A DNA stretch of 64,000 nucleotides from NCBI RefSeq assembly GCF_023611925.1, contig NZ_CP091456.1, positions 1,902,001-1,966,000 of the forward strand. Reading direction: 5' to 3'. This document shows positions 8,072 to 17,414 of the stretch, one piece after another (position 1 is the stretch's first letter; each line of letters opens with the position of its first letter). Source of the DNA: Avibacterium sp. 20-132. GTDB taxonomy: Bacteria; Pseudomonadota; Gammaproteobacteria; Enterobacterales; Pasteurellaceae. Made by a program: the position numbers and the translations under genes. A model generated the notes under the pieces. The model did no database searches. It was not told where the DNA came from and saw nothing but the letters and a program-made list of their open reading frames with translations.

Positions 8072-10212
8072 GTCCAGCTTCTCTCATCTAATTTATTAAT
8101 ATGTAACCGAATTTCAGCTTCAGCAGATTGTTCACTAAAATAGACAGGTGTCAACCCATTTTCATCCGTTATACCTTTCTGTTCGCTTTCTGGCAATTTG
8201 ATTGTAAATGGCGTATTTTGGTAAGGTCTTCCTTCATCATCTAATAGATGGAACTGAAGCCGATAGAGTGGTTTTAATTCCCCTGTATTATCTGGCACTT
8301 GCAACTCCTTCTCCTGCATTCCAATATGCACACCATCCAACCAAATGCCTTCTTCGTTCATCAAAATCGTGTTTTTGCCAAAGCGAAGGAGAATCTTTTC
8401 ATTGTCCATCGTCAGGCTGGTTTGTTTACCCACTTCAAGCTCAATACGGTCGTGTGCCGCGTTGAAAATCTCTTTCGCTTGGATAGCTTTAAGTAAGCTG
8501 ATGGTTTCAAGGTTGTTTCCCGCTAAGACGGTTTTGATGTCATTACCGGTGGTGATTTGGGTGGTTCTGCCTTGGTCAATTTGAGTACGTTGGCTACCGT
8601 TAACCGTTAAAGTGCGGTGGTTTTTGATGTGATTTTTTTGGTCATGCTCAACCACTGTGGTCATATCCCGCTGGGCGTGCATTTCAAATAATTCTCGGTT
8701 CGCGGCATCCTCAAAGAGAATGCTGTTGTAACCTTCCCCTTTGTAGGTTTTTGATTTAATGTGCATTTGGGTATAGGTGGCAGGCAGATTACCCGGAGGG
8801 ATTTGTAGCTCATTATACACGCGTCCAATAATCAGCGGTTGGTCAGGGTCACCTTCTAAAAAACTCACCACCACTTCTTGCCCAACACGCGGAATGGCGA
8901 GCATTCCCCAGTTTTGCCCCGCCCAAGGTTGAGCAACACGCACCCAGCAAGAACTTCTGGAATCGTTGAATTCCCCTTTATCCCAATGAAATTTCACTTT
9001 AACCCGGCCTTGGTAATCCGTGAAAATTTCTTCCCCTTTGGGGCCAGTGACTACCGCAGTTTGTGTGCCACAGATTTGTGGTTTTTGAGGGAAATTACTA
9101 CGGAAAGTTTTTTCCGGAGAAAGACATTCAAAACGATTAGTGATAAAGGTGGTGTTTTCACGTTGGCTAAAATGGCTTTCCTCTTCTAAGGCTTGCGGTT
9201 GTTCGCCATGATGTTGAATGTAAGTTAATTGCCAAGGCTGATTGAAGTCAGCACGAGGGTGGCGATGAATGTGTAAGAGCTGACCTATCCTTAAAGCAGG
9301 GTGATTACTTTCTCCCTCGCCCGTATGGGCATCACGGCGTAAACTGTCGAGACGATATTGGGCAAAGCGTTCGCCACTGTCATTTTTATAGCGGCCAGGG
9401 TAGTCGTAGTAAGGGTAGTCTCCTTGGAATTGAATCTCTTCTTGTGTGCCTTGTAAGCCATATTCCGCATTCCAGTTTGGTTTTTTGAAGGTGTAATCTT
9501 TTAATAACACTTCAGAAGGACGGATTTGTTCGGTCCATTGGAAGGTGCGGAGATGAGGGGCTTGGCGTAATACGGTAGGATTGGCATTATAGTCAAGGGA
9601 GAGGGTATCTTCCTTGGATAAACGATGGGCATCATCGTAAATAAAGAGCCGGTCAATTTGATTATGTTCATCTTCCGTACAAAAGAAAAACAAGCCTTCT
9701 TCACCGATAATCCGTTGGAAAAATTCATAATCGGTTTCGCGGTATTGCACACAATATTCCCGTCTTGTGCGGTAGGCGATATCAATGGTGTGAAAAAGCA
9801 CATTGGAATCGCTTAGCAGGGTTTTTAAGATAGCTTCAATACTGGTATGTTGGAAAATGCGTGAGCGTCTTTTTTGGGTTAATCGCCAGAGATGAGGGGA
9901 GAGGGTAAAGTGATAAAAGGTATAGCGTTCACCGGTTTTACCGAGTTTGATTTGTGTGACGATACCGGAGATATTCCGTTGTCGCTCACCATCTTGCCAG
10001 ATGGAAAGGGTTGCTGCGCAGTCGAGTAGTGAACCAAATGGAAGCTGGTTATGTTGTGTTGCCGCGACAATGGAGAGTTTAAAGAGGGAATTATAGCCTT
10101 CTTCGAAATCGAATTTGACAACACGGAAGGTGTCAGGCGGCAGTTGTGCTACTTCGAGGGTGAAGTGGAGGCCTTTGGAAACAGAAAAATCGGGGAATTT
10201 TAGGGTGTTCAT
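8065..10212 (-). CDS. vgrG: VgrG spike protein, copy 2 (papain-like effector-linked)
   Basis: A 715-residue T6SS tip protein with the same gp27-gp5-needle core as copies 1 and 3. Only the first dozen residues (MNTLKFPDFSVSK) and the last 70 differ. The tail after LQVPDNTGE reads as one transthyretin-like domain: LLDDEGRPYQNTPF then GITDENGLTPVYF. Such tails on cargo VgrGs bind an effector, here most likely the product of 7511-8071, whose start overlaps this stop. An uptake signal lies within the coding region at 8610-8618. Confidence 0.95.
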   Translation of the reverse strand: MNTLKFPDFSVSKGLHFTLEVAQLPPDTFRVVKFDFEEGYNSLFKLSIVAATQHNQLPFGSLLDCAATLSIWQDGERQRNISGIVTQIKLGKTGERYTFYHFTLSPHLWRLTQKRRSRIFQHTSIEAILKTLLSDSNVLFHTIDIAYRTRREYCVQYRETDYEFFQRIIGEEGLFFFCTEDEHNQIDRLFIYDDAHRLSKEDTLSLDYNANPTVLRQAPHLRTFQWTEQIRPSEVLLKDYTFKKPNWNAEYGLQGTQEEIQFQGDYPYYDYPGRYKNDSGERFAQYRLDSLRRDAHTGEGESNHPALRIGQLLHIHRHPRADFNQPWQLTYIQHHGEQPQALEEESHFSQRENTTFITNRFECLSPEKTFRSNFPQKPQICGTQTAVVTGPKGEEIFTDYQGRVKVKFHWDKGEFNDSRSSCWVRVAQPWAGQNWGMLAIPRVGQEVVVSFLEGDPDQPLIIGRVYNELQIPPGNLPATYTQMHIKSKTYKGEGYNSILFEDAANRELFEMHAQRDMTTVVEHDQKNHIKNHRTLTVNGSQRTQIDQGRTTQITTGNDIKTVLAGNNLETISLLKAIQAKEIFNAAHDRIELEVGKQTSLTMDNEKILLRFGKNTILMNEEGIWLDGVHIGMQEKELQVPDNTGELKPLYRLQFHLLDDEGRPYQNTPFTIKLPESEQKGITDENGLTPVYFSEQSAEAEIRLHINKLDERSWTW

Positions 10213-10377
10213 TGTTATCCCTTATTAAAATTTTTTATCTGGCGTGACATAGTAATACATACTGTATTTCCAAAACACAATAAGTTCGTAACCACTCTTC
10301 TATAAGACAGCGGTACATAATAGAAGCTTTGTCAGCCTATTTTTGTGGTGTGTAAATTTGTCATCCGTCTTTTAGTC
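10213..10377. other. Gap upstream of vgrG2
   Basis: A 165-base AT-rich gap between the frameshifted immunity copy and vgrG2. I see no convincing terminator, promoter or repeat. It may contain the promoter of the vgrG2 cassette. Confidence 0.3.
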
Positions 10378-10949
10378 TTATTTGCTATACTCATCCACTT
10401 CTTTACCAAAATAAGCGTCCCAATCAATTTTTATATCAATATTATCTTCATCTTCGTCTGCAATATAAACTTCCTCTGTTTCTCCGTTTTCATTGGTAAT
10501 TCCTTTTACGGATTCTCCATCAAAATGCATAATATAGGGTATATTTCTATATGGCTCACTTTCTCCTAATAACCTAAAACGGTGAGGACTTTTGATTTTT
10601 TCAGGGATCTCTACTCTTTTTATCGCCTCTCTTCTTTTTACTTCCTTAATAAAATGAGGGCCACAATCCACCTGATATCTATAATTATCCTCACTTACTG
10701 CAGCGCAATATTCAGATAATTCATTAAAATCCTCATCAGATAGTCGGTCTAAGTTTCGTTCACCAACTGGGTCAATATAGAAGATTCTGTGCATATTTTT
10801 TTTCTTATAAAAAAACCATAGCCCGGACCAAATTCACCACTCACTTTAACAAATCCTATTTCACTATTAAAAAATATAACAACTCCAATCAATATAAGAT
10901 TAGAAAGACATAATAAGATTGTTGTGCATTTATAAAATTTTTTATTCAT
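10378..10949 (-). pseudogene. Frameshifted duplicate of the amidase partner gene
   Basis: This is a second copy of the gene at 11092-11676, split into two frames. Bases 10949 to about 10815 encode the N-terminal membrane anchor (MNKKFYKCTTILLCLSNLIL...) and 10794-10378 encode the rest (MHRIFYIDPVGE... to the end). The break is at a run of seven T on the coding strand (A run 10809-10815), where the intact copy has eight (11526-11533). One added base restores the frame. The C-terminal part keeps the transthyretin-like pattern GITNENGETEEVYI. It could be a dead copy or one switched off by slippage at the homopolymer. Confidence 0.8.
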
Positions 10950-11036
10950 TAATTTTTCCTTTTCTTGGTGCAGATAGTTGAAAATGTTGTCTTAAATAGG
11001 TAACAAATTGCATTCCTACATTTCCTAGATGTATTT
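10950..11036 (-). pseudogene. Duplicated 3' tail of the PGRP amidase gene
   Basis: About 87 bases immediately before the frameshifted partner copy match the last roughly 30 codons of the amidase gene (compare 11677-11760), including the tract for TYLRQNFQLSAPEKG. Similarity fades beyond about 11036. It shows that the duplicated unit was effector tail plus partner gene, the same pattern as at 5762-7101. Confidence 0.75.
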
Positions 11037-11091
11037 GATGAATATTTTAAATGGCATTAATATCTAAAGTGTGGTATATTTTGAATATTTT

Positions 11092-11676
11092 TTATTGCTT
11101 TTCTTCTTTCTCTAAAGGTATATTTTCTAGCTTTTTATTATCTTGGGTTTTCATCTGTTTTTTATAAGCTTCCCAATCAATTTCTATATGTACATCATTT
11201 TTATCACTAACGTAAACGGTTTCTGTCTCTCCTTTATCATTTGTTATACCCTCTATAGTTTTTTTATCATATTGCATAATATAAGGACTATTTCTATATA
11301 TTTCACCATTATATGTTAAAATAAAAGAATGAGGACGTAGAGAGGCCCTTCTTTTTACTTCCTTATTAAAATAAGGACCACAAGAAATTTTATGTCTGTA
11401 ATTATTTTCACTTGCAGCAGCACAGTATTCAGACAGCTCGTGAAATGCATCATTAGAAAGCTGATCTAGGTCTTGTTCTCCTATAGGATCAAAATAATAA
11501 ATCCTGTGCATATCTTTCTTCTTATAAAAAAAACCGTAATTATCCCCAAATTCTGTAGTTGTTCTTACTATACCTATTTCGCTATTAAAAAACATAATCA
11601 TACTAGTCAATATTAGGTTAGAGATAAACAATAAGATTGTTGAACATTTATAAAATTTATAGAGTTTTTTATTCAT
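11092..11676 (-). CDS. Membrane-anchored partner (candidate immunity) of PGRP amidase, with transthyretin-like C-terminus
   Basis: A 194-residue protein with one membrane helix (about residues 12-31) and a likely periplasmic domain. It has a Cys pair (EYCAAAS ... ISCGPYF) and then IYRNSPYIMQYD followed by GITNDKGETETVYV, the beta-sandwich pattern also found at the C-termini of the VgrGs in this island. The ATG overlaps the amidase stop as ATGAATAA, with AAGGA upstream, so translation is coupled. Coupling and likely periplasmic location suggest immunity to the cell-wall amidase. The shared VgrG-type domain leaves open a role in effector loading. Not recognised as a named family. Confidence 0.65.
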   Translation of the reverse strand: MNKKLYKFYKCSTILLFISNLILTSMIMFFNSEIGIVRTTTEFGDNYGFFYKKKDMHRIYYFDPIGEQDLDQLSNDAFHELSEYCAAASENNYRHKISCGPYFNKEVKRRASLRPHSFILTYNGEIYRNSPYIMQYDKKTIEGITNDKGETETVYVSDKNDVHIEIDWEAYKKQMKTQDNKKLENIPLEKEEKQ

Positions 11677-12421
11677 TAATTGTTCCTTTTTCTGGTGCAG
11701 ATAGTTGAAAATTTTGTCTTAAATAGGTAACAAATTGCATTCCTATATTTCCTGGACACGTTCGATGATCGCCTGGTAAGGCAAATTCTCGATGTCCTCC
11801 TAGTTGTTTAATAAAGAACACTGATAGCAATGCTTCAATTAAAGTAATGCAAGCATATCCTTGAATTTCTGGGACACTGAGTGAATGAAAAAAGTCTAGA
11901 TGATCTATAAGGTAATCCTTTGCTTCTTCTATATTATGCCAATTCATTTCACCTCTTTCTGAATAATCACCAAGTAATAATATCCCTATTTTATTGGAAT
12001 TATTCCAATTTACATGAGAACCTTGAAATCTAATATCTCTTCCTTCTAAAATATTTCCTTCACAGCTTACAATATAGTGGTAACCGATATCATCAAAATT
12101 TTGAGATCCTTTCATTTCAGATTGTTGAATTTTCTGTGTTTCGTTGATTGGGTCTCCACAACAGAAACCGAAATTTGAATTTCCTTGATGGTGAATGACG
12201 ATTGCATTATAGTTCCAGCTTTCGGTGAGTTTTTTCTTAGGCGGTTTAGCTTTCCAACCAGAGCGTTCAATAAATTGTGTTCCGAACCTTTCCTTTAGGT
12301 TATTATTCACTCTATTAATAATAGTCTGCCTTGTTGCTGCTTTGTCATTCGTTTTTATAACATGCTCTTTAGCTTCATATTCTTTTTCCAATCCTATCGT
12401 TGTAGTTATTTGTTGATTCAT
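11669..12421 (-). CDS. T6SS amidase effector, PGRP/amidase_2 fold
   Basis: Predicted zinc N-acetylmuramoyl-L-alanine amidase injected to cut rival peptidoglycan. Of 250 residues, the first 50 are a charged, non-signal leader. From FIERSGWKAKPP the PGRP/T7-lysozyme fold follows: IVIHHQG (zinc His77), DIGYHYIV (Tyr114), FQGSHVNWNN, KIGILLLGDYSE, GGHREF (zinc His210) and HRTCPGN (zinc Cys222). All three metal ligands are present, so it should be active. The ATG overlaps the vgrG3 stop as ATGA and the next gene overlaps its end, giving a three-gene coupled cassette. There is no export signal, consistent with delivery on VgrG3. Confidence 0.87.
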   Translation of the reverse strand: MNQQITTTIGLEKEYEAKEHVIKTNDKAATRQTIINRVNNNLKERFGTQFIERSGWKAKPPKKKLTESWNYNAIVIHHQGNSNFGFCCGDPINETQKIQQSEMKGSQNFDDIGYHYIVSCEGNILEGRDIRFQGSHVNWNNSNKIGILLLGDYSERGEMNWHNIEEAKDYLIDHLDFFHSLSVPEIQGYACITLIEALLSVFFIKQLGGHREFALPGDHRTCPGNIGMQFVTYLRQNFQLSAPEKGTINE

Positions 12422-14574
12422 TCTTCAATAACCTCATTAGCTTGTAAGAGTCTTTTTGGTGATTTAAACAGTACATGAATATTTACAGTTTCTTTTTGGT
12501 TGCTTTGAATATATAAATAGCCATTTTGATCTGTTTCTTGTTTAATTCGTTTTCCTGATGAAAATTCAATTTCACAAGGTCGATGAGCTAAAATTTCTCC
12601 AGTAGCTTTATCTGTTACGAGAACCTTCGCGATGTAATGAGATTCTTTTTTAGGCTCTCCGGTATTATCCGGCACTTGCAACTCCTTCTCCTGCATTCCA
12701 ATATGGACGCCATCCAACCAAATCCCTTCTTCATTCATCAAAATCGTGTTTTTACCAAAGCGAAGGAGAATCTTTTCATTGTCCATCGTCAGGCTGGTTT
12801 GTTTACCCACTTCAAGTTCAATGCGGTCGTGTGCTGCATTGAAAATCTCTTTCGCTTGGATAGCTTTAAGTAAGCTGATGGTTTCAAGATTGTTTCCCGC
12901 TAAGACGGTTTTGATGTCATTACCGGTGGTGATTTGGGTGGTTCTGCCTTGGTCAATTTGAGTGCGTTGGCTACCGTTAACCGTTAAAGTGCGGTGGTTT
13001 TTAATGTGATTTTTTTGGTCATGCTCAACCAGTGTGGTCATATCCCGCTGGGCATGCATTTCAAATAATTCTCGGTTCGCGGCATCTTCAAAGAGAATGC
13101 TGTTGTAACCTTCCCCCTTGTAGGTTTTTGATTTAATGTGCATTTGGGTATAGGTGGCAGGCAGATTACCCGGAGGAATTTGTAGCTCATTATACACGCG
13201 TCCAATAATCAGCGGTTGGTCAGGGTCTCCTTCTAAAAAGCTCACCACCACTTCTTGCCCAACACGTGGAATAGCGAGCATCCCCCAGTTTTGCCCCGCC
13301 CAAGGTTGAGCAACACGCACCCAGCAAGAACTTCTGGAATCGTTGAATTCCCCTTTATCCCAATGAAATTTCACTTTCACTCGACCTTGGTAATCCGTGA
13401 AAATTTCTTCCCCTTTGGGGCCTGTGACTACCGCAGTTTGTGTGCCACAGATTTGTGGTTTTTGAGGAAAATTACTACGGAAAGTTTTCTCTGGAGAAAG
13501 ACATTCAAAGCGATTAGTGATAAAGGTAGTGTTTTCACGTTGACTAAAATGGCTTTCCTCTTCCAAGGCTTGCGGTTGTTCGCCATGATGTTGAATGTAA
13601 GTTAATTGCCAAGGCTGATTGAAGTCAGCACGAGGATGGCGATGAATGTGTAAGAGTTGGCCTATTCTTAAAGCTGGGTGATTGCTTTCTCCCTCGCCCG
13701 TATGGGCATCACGGCGTAAACTGTCGAGACGATATTGGGCAAAGCGTTCGCCACTGTCATTTTTATAGCGGCCAGGGTAGTCGTAGTAAGGGTAGTCTCC
13801 TTGAAATTGAATCTCTTCTTGCGTGCCTTGTAAGCCATATTCCGCATTCCAATTTGGTTTTTTGAAGGTGTAATCTTTTAACAACACTTCAGAAGGACGA
13901 ATTTGTTCGGTCCATTGGAAGGTACGGAGATGAGGGGCTTGGCGTAATACGGTAGGATTGGCATTATAGTCAAGGGAGAGGGTATCTTCTTTGGATAAAC
14001 GATGGGCATCATCGTAAATAAAGAGCCGGTCAATTTGATTATGTTCATCTTCCGTACAAAAGAAAAACAAGCCTTCTTCACCGATAATCCGTTGGAAAAA
14101 TTCATAATCGGTTTCGCGGTATTGCACACAATATTCCCGTCTTGTGCGGTAGGCGATATCAATGGTGTGAAAAAGCACATCGGAATCGCGCAGCAGGGTT
14201 TTTAAGATAGCTTCAATACTGGTATGTTGGAAAATGCGCGAGCGTCTTTTTTGGGTTAATCGCCAGAGATGAGGGGAGATAGTAAAGTGATAAAAGGTAT
14301 AGCGTTCACCGGTTTTACCGAGTTTGATTTGTGTGACGATACCGGAGATATTCCGTTGTCGCTCACCATCTTGCCAGATGGAAAGGGTTGCGGCGCAGTC
14401 GAGTAGTGAACCAAATGGAAGCTGGTTATGTTGTGTTGCCGCGACAATGGAGAGTTTAAAGAGGGAATTATAGCCTTCTTCGAAATCGAATTTGACAACA
14501 CGGAAGGTGTCAGGCGGCAGTTGGCCCACTTCAAGGGTGAAGTGGAGGCCTTTGGAGGTGAATAAGTCGAACAT
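12418..14574 (-). CDS. vgrG: VgrG spike protein, copy 3 (amidase-linked, adjacent to tssG)
   Basis: A 718-residue T6SS tip protein that follows tssG after 30 bases, with AAGGAG 5 bases before the ATG. Because it joins the structural operon it may be the ancestral copy. The core is almost identical to copies 1 and 2; the short N-terminus (MFDLFTSKG) and the 78-residue tail after LQVPDNTGE are its own. The tail (VLVTDKATGEILAHRPCEIEF, then ETDQNGYLYI) again looks transthyretin-like and should dock the PGRP amidase. It carries an in-gene uptake signal at 12987-12995. Confidence 0.95.
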   Translation of the reverse strand: MFDLFTSKGLHFTLEVGQLPPDTFRVVKFDFEEGYNSLFKLSIVAATQHNQLPFGSLLDCAATLSIWQDGERQRNISGIVTQIKLGKTGERYTFYHFTISPHLWRLTQKRRSRIFQHTSIEAILKTLLRDSDVLFHTIDIAYRTRREYCVQYRETDYEFFQRIIGEEGLFFFCTEDEHNQIDRLFIYDDAHRLSKEDTLSLDYNANPTVLRQAPHLRTFQWTEQIRPSEVLLKDYTFKKPNWNAEYGLQGTQEEIQFQGDYPYYDYPGRYKNDSGERFAQYRLDSLRRDAHTGEGESNHPALRIGQLLHIHRHPRADFNQPWQLTYIQHHGEQPQALEEESHFSQRENTTFITNRFECLSPEKTFRSNFPQKPQICGTQTAVVTGPKGEEIFTDYQGRVKVKFHWDKGEFNDSRSSCWVRVAQPWAGQNWGMLAIPRVGQEVVVSFLEGDPDQPLIIGRVYNELQIPPGNLPATYTQMHIKSKTYKGEGYNSILFEDAANRELFEMHAQRDMTTLVEHDQKNHIKNHRTLTVNGSQRTQIDQGRTTQITTGNDIKTVLAGNNLETISLLKAIQAKEIFNAAHDRIELEVGKQTSLTMDNEKILLRFGKNTILMNEEGIWLDGVHIGMQEKELQVPDNTGEPKKESHYIAKVLVTDKATGEILAHRPCEIEFSSGKRIKQETDQNGYLYIQSNQKETVNIHVLFKSPKRLLQANEVIEE

Positions 14575-14604
14575 AATTTCTCCTTGTTAAATTCGTATTG
14601 ATTT

Positions 14605-15642
14605 TTACTCTCTAATTGTCAATAACACATCGGGTTCTTGTACTGGATGACCTATAAAACTTGTCCAGCCAAGTAAACTATCTTGCTCGGTTCCTAAAAC
14701 CATACCTGATACTTGCTCTTTTGCTAATCCTAATCTCAAATCCCAGGCAAATTGATCTTTTAATATAAAAGAGACAAAGGTAACGAGGGGGAGATAATTT
14801 TCTCCATTTGGTAAAAATGACAAAAATTCTTGCCGAGAAAGGTTGTTGAGCTGTAATTCAAATTTGCTTCCTCTGTTTGGCTTTCTGCTACCTAAGGTGA
14901 AATTTTCACCTAAACAAGAACGGCCTTTTGGTGGTTTACCCGCTTCTTTTTTCATTAATCCTAATCGGTTTTGTTCATCTTCGATGATTTCAACATAACG
15001 AAAACACCAACTTTCTAGTGAGACGAACTCTAAATCAAAACAATGGGAAACCAAGTTACAAATGATTTCAGGGGAGCGAGCAGGACTAGATAAAATACCA
15101 GCATAAGCTAACATTTTGGAATGATTGACAGAGAGTTTGTTTCTGATACTTTTATAGCCAAGTCCAGCTAAGGCAAACATTCTGTTAGAATATTCGTCAG
15201 TTCCATTTGTTTGGTAATTTATGTAGTAGCGATATTTTCGCCAAATTTGATGTAGTAATAACGATAGTCTATGGTTGAATAAGTCCATAAAATCAACTAA
15301 TTTTGTCTCTTTATGAAGATATTCAGTGGCTAGACTATCTAGGTAATAGCCAGGTAGGGGCGATTGGCTACCATGCAAACCTAAAAAAGAAACTTGAAGT
15401 TCAAATGTTCCTTCCGGTAATTCTTTTAAGTTAGCGATATCTCTAATTGGGAAGCCTAATCCGGCTAGTGATGTTAGGCGAATAATTTCATCTTTAGGTA
15501 ATAAACTTAAGCTTTCACTTGGATCAACCCCTTTGATTTTACATAATAGCTCCATTAGTCGATAGAAATTGTATCGGCTAATGTCTAGTTTTTGGGAGGC
15601 GGTGTTTACATCAATTGATGCTGTCCGATTTGAATAGGCCAT
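14605..15642 (-). CDS. tssG: T6SS baseplate protein TssG
   Basis: A 345-residue TssG (ImpH/VasB family), which with TssF and TssE builds the baseplate wedges on which the sheath assembles in the cytoplasm. Family marks include the early FYRLMELL segment, SFLGLHGSQSPLPGYYLD (the conserved F-GL-G-SPLP-Y block, residues about 84-101) and the C-terminal LGWTSFIGHP. The start overlaps the tssF end by 37 bases, as is common for this pair. Length is normal for the family. Confidence 0.95.
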   Translation of the reverse strand: MAYSNRTASIDVNTASQKLDISRYNFYRLMELLCKIKGVDPSESLSLLPKDEIIRLTSLAGLGFPIRDIANLKELPEGTFELQVSFLGLHGSQSPLPGYYLDSLATEYLHKETKLVDFMDLFNHRLSLLLHQIWRKYRYYINYQTNGTDEYSNRMFALAGLGYKSIRNKLSVNHSKMLAYAGILSSPARSPEIICNLVSHCFDLEFVSLESWCFRYVEIIEDEQNRLGLMKKEAGKPPKGRSCLGENFTLGSRKPNRGSKFELQLNNLSRQEFLSFLPNGENYLPLVTFVSFILKDQFAWDLRLGLAKEQVSGMVLGTEQDSLLGWTSFIGHPVQEPDVLLTIRE

Positions 15643-17405
15643 TCATAGCTCGCTTGATTATCTAAATTTATTACTTTCAGTTTGTGAAATGAATTTACAC
15701 TTGCGTAGAGAGAGAAGAACTGGGATAGCACAGTGCAAAATAAAAACATTTCACCTTCAGAGTTAAATTCGCTTTGTTTGATATATAAGGTAGATTGTAG
15801 TCCTCTAATAGAAACACTTTTAAATAATCGATCTATTGGCTTGGTTTCTATTGACTTAATCGCATTAAGTTTCTTTTGGGACATTTTGGCATTTCTCCTA
15901 CTATGCCAGCTAGGCAGATCATAGGTTCTAATAATCTCTTTTAATGCCTCAATTTCGAGTAACGATAAGTAGTTTAGTGAAGAATTGGAAATTAATTTCC
16001 AAGCGAGTGTTCCATCTAGTAATGGATGCAGTGGCATAGATGGACGAGTGATATTTTTAAATTCAACAATTGCTGGGTTTGTTTCTGTGCCAATGCAAAT
16101 ATCACCAACTTTTAAGTTGGTTGGTATTTCACGGTTAGTGCAAGTCACATTGATCGAGATGGATTCGGTTTTTCCTAAACTTCTTACCTCATCGCCTCTT
16201 ACAAAAGAAATATAATGATCAAATCCTTTTTCAAATAAGGCATCTTTAGCCCTTACTTTATAATAAAGTTCGGTTCGTCCTTTAGCATATTCAATTTGAT
16301 GCTCAAAGCTTTCAAAAGGTAAGTAATGACGTGTGGAAGAATTACGAGGCCCTCTAGCTTTATTGTTCGTATTTTCAACATGGCTTGATACTTGATCTAC
16401 TGAGAATATTTCATACCATTCAGGATGAGAATAACTTCCTTTTAGCAAATATTCATCTTTATCCCCATCGAATCTAAGCGGTTCACAACTATGCTTAAAT
16501 AAATTTATTGCAGGTGTGCAATGTAGTCTAAAAGTTGATTTTCTGATTTGAACATCTGAAGACAATGGCTCAGAGAAATAGAGGTTTAATATAAATTGAT
16601 TTGATTCATCAAGAGTATTTGGTAGTGGAGCGATACCATTTACGTCAAAGAACATGAAGCTTTCGGGAAAGCAGAAATATTCTTGTAAGATCCGATAACC
16701 ACTGTAAGCATTTTTAGGGTAAGGTAAGAGAGCGTCTTCTTTATTAAATCCTGCAGGTGAAAAATTAAACTCAGGTAATGTTATTTTCTGGTCGTTGACA
16801 ACAATCTCTGCACCTGTCAAGTAATAGCTAAACCATAGATATAGTTGCTGATTAGTGTAATCATCTGCCCCAAGATAAAAACGCAACTTATTTAAATCTA
16901 GTTCAGAGAACTTTAGTGGCGATTCACTAGAAAATACTAAGCTAATAATAGCTTGCTCGTTACTATTTAATACACTTGCATCCGAAAGAGAGAAGGGATT
17001 GAGCCAAACATCACGGCAAGTCTGAAATTGACATTGTAGTTTTTTGTCGGAGTTACCAGATACTATAGGACGGCTTAATAACGTGGTGCCTTTATTTACG
17101 ACATCAAAACCTTTTGCGACTTTAGGGTTGGGAAAAAATTCAACGATAGTCATACTTGGTGTTGGGCGCAGATAATTTGGCCAGAGCATATTAATTAAAC
17201 TATGAGTGAACTCTGGAAATTGATCTTCAATTTTAGCTCTTAAACTACCAGATAAAAAGGCAAAGCCTTCTAGTAATCGTTCAACATCGGGATCGGCACT
17301 TTTTTCAGATAAAAAATTAGCCAAATGAGGCTTTTCATTAGCAATTTCTTTACCTAATTCACGCAGATAATCTAATTCTTGTCTAAAATATTTTTCAAGA
17401 GACAT
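15606..17405 (-). CDS. tssF: T6SS baseplate protein TssF
   Basis: A 599-residue TssF (ImpG/VasA family), a baseplate wedge subunit. The N-terminus is typical: FRQELDYLRELGKEIA, then ADPDVERLLEGFAFL and WPNYLRPTPSMTI. Two starts are possible: GTG at 17411 (only 3 bases after tssE ends) or ATG at 17405; the ATG is preferred. It lies between tssE and tssG in the usual order. Nothing suggests it is broken. Confidence 0.95.
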   Translation of the reverse strand: MSLEKYFRQELDYLRELGKEIANEKPHLANFLSEKSADPDVERLLEGFAFLSGSLRAKIEDQFPEFTHSLINMLWPNYLRPTPSMTIVEFFPNPKVAKGFDVVNKGTTLLSRPIVSGNSDKKLQCQFQTCRDVWLNPFSLSDASVLNSNEQAIISLVFSSESPLKFSELDLNKLRFYLGADDYTNQQLYLWFSYYLTGAEIVVNDQKITLPEFNFSPAGFNKEDALLPYPKNAYSGYRILQEYFCFPESFMFFDVNGIAPLPNTLDESNQFILNLYFSEPLSSDVQIRKSTFRLHCTPAINLFKHSCEPLRFDGDKDEYLLKGSYSHPEWYEIFSVDQVSSHVENTNNKARGPRNSSTRHYLPFESFEHQIEYAKGRTELYYKVRAKDALFEKGFDHYISFVRGDEVRSLGKTESISINVTCTNREIPTNLKVGDICIGTETNPAIVEFKNITRPSMPLHPLLDGTLAWKLISNSSLNYLSLLEIEALKEIIRTYDLPSWHSRRNAKMSQKKLNAIKSIETKPIDRLFKSVSIRGLQSTLYIKQSEFNSEGEMFLFCTVLSQFFSLYASVNSFHKLKVINLDNQASYEWPIQIGQHQLM

Positions 17406-17414
17406 AATCACATC

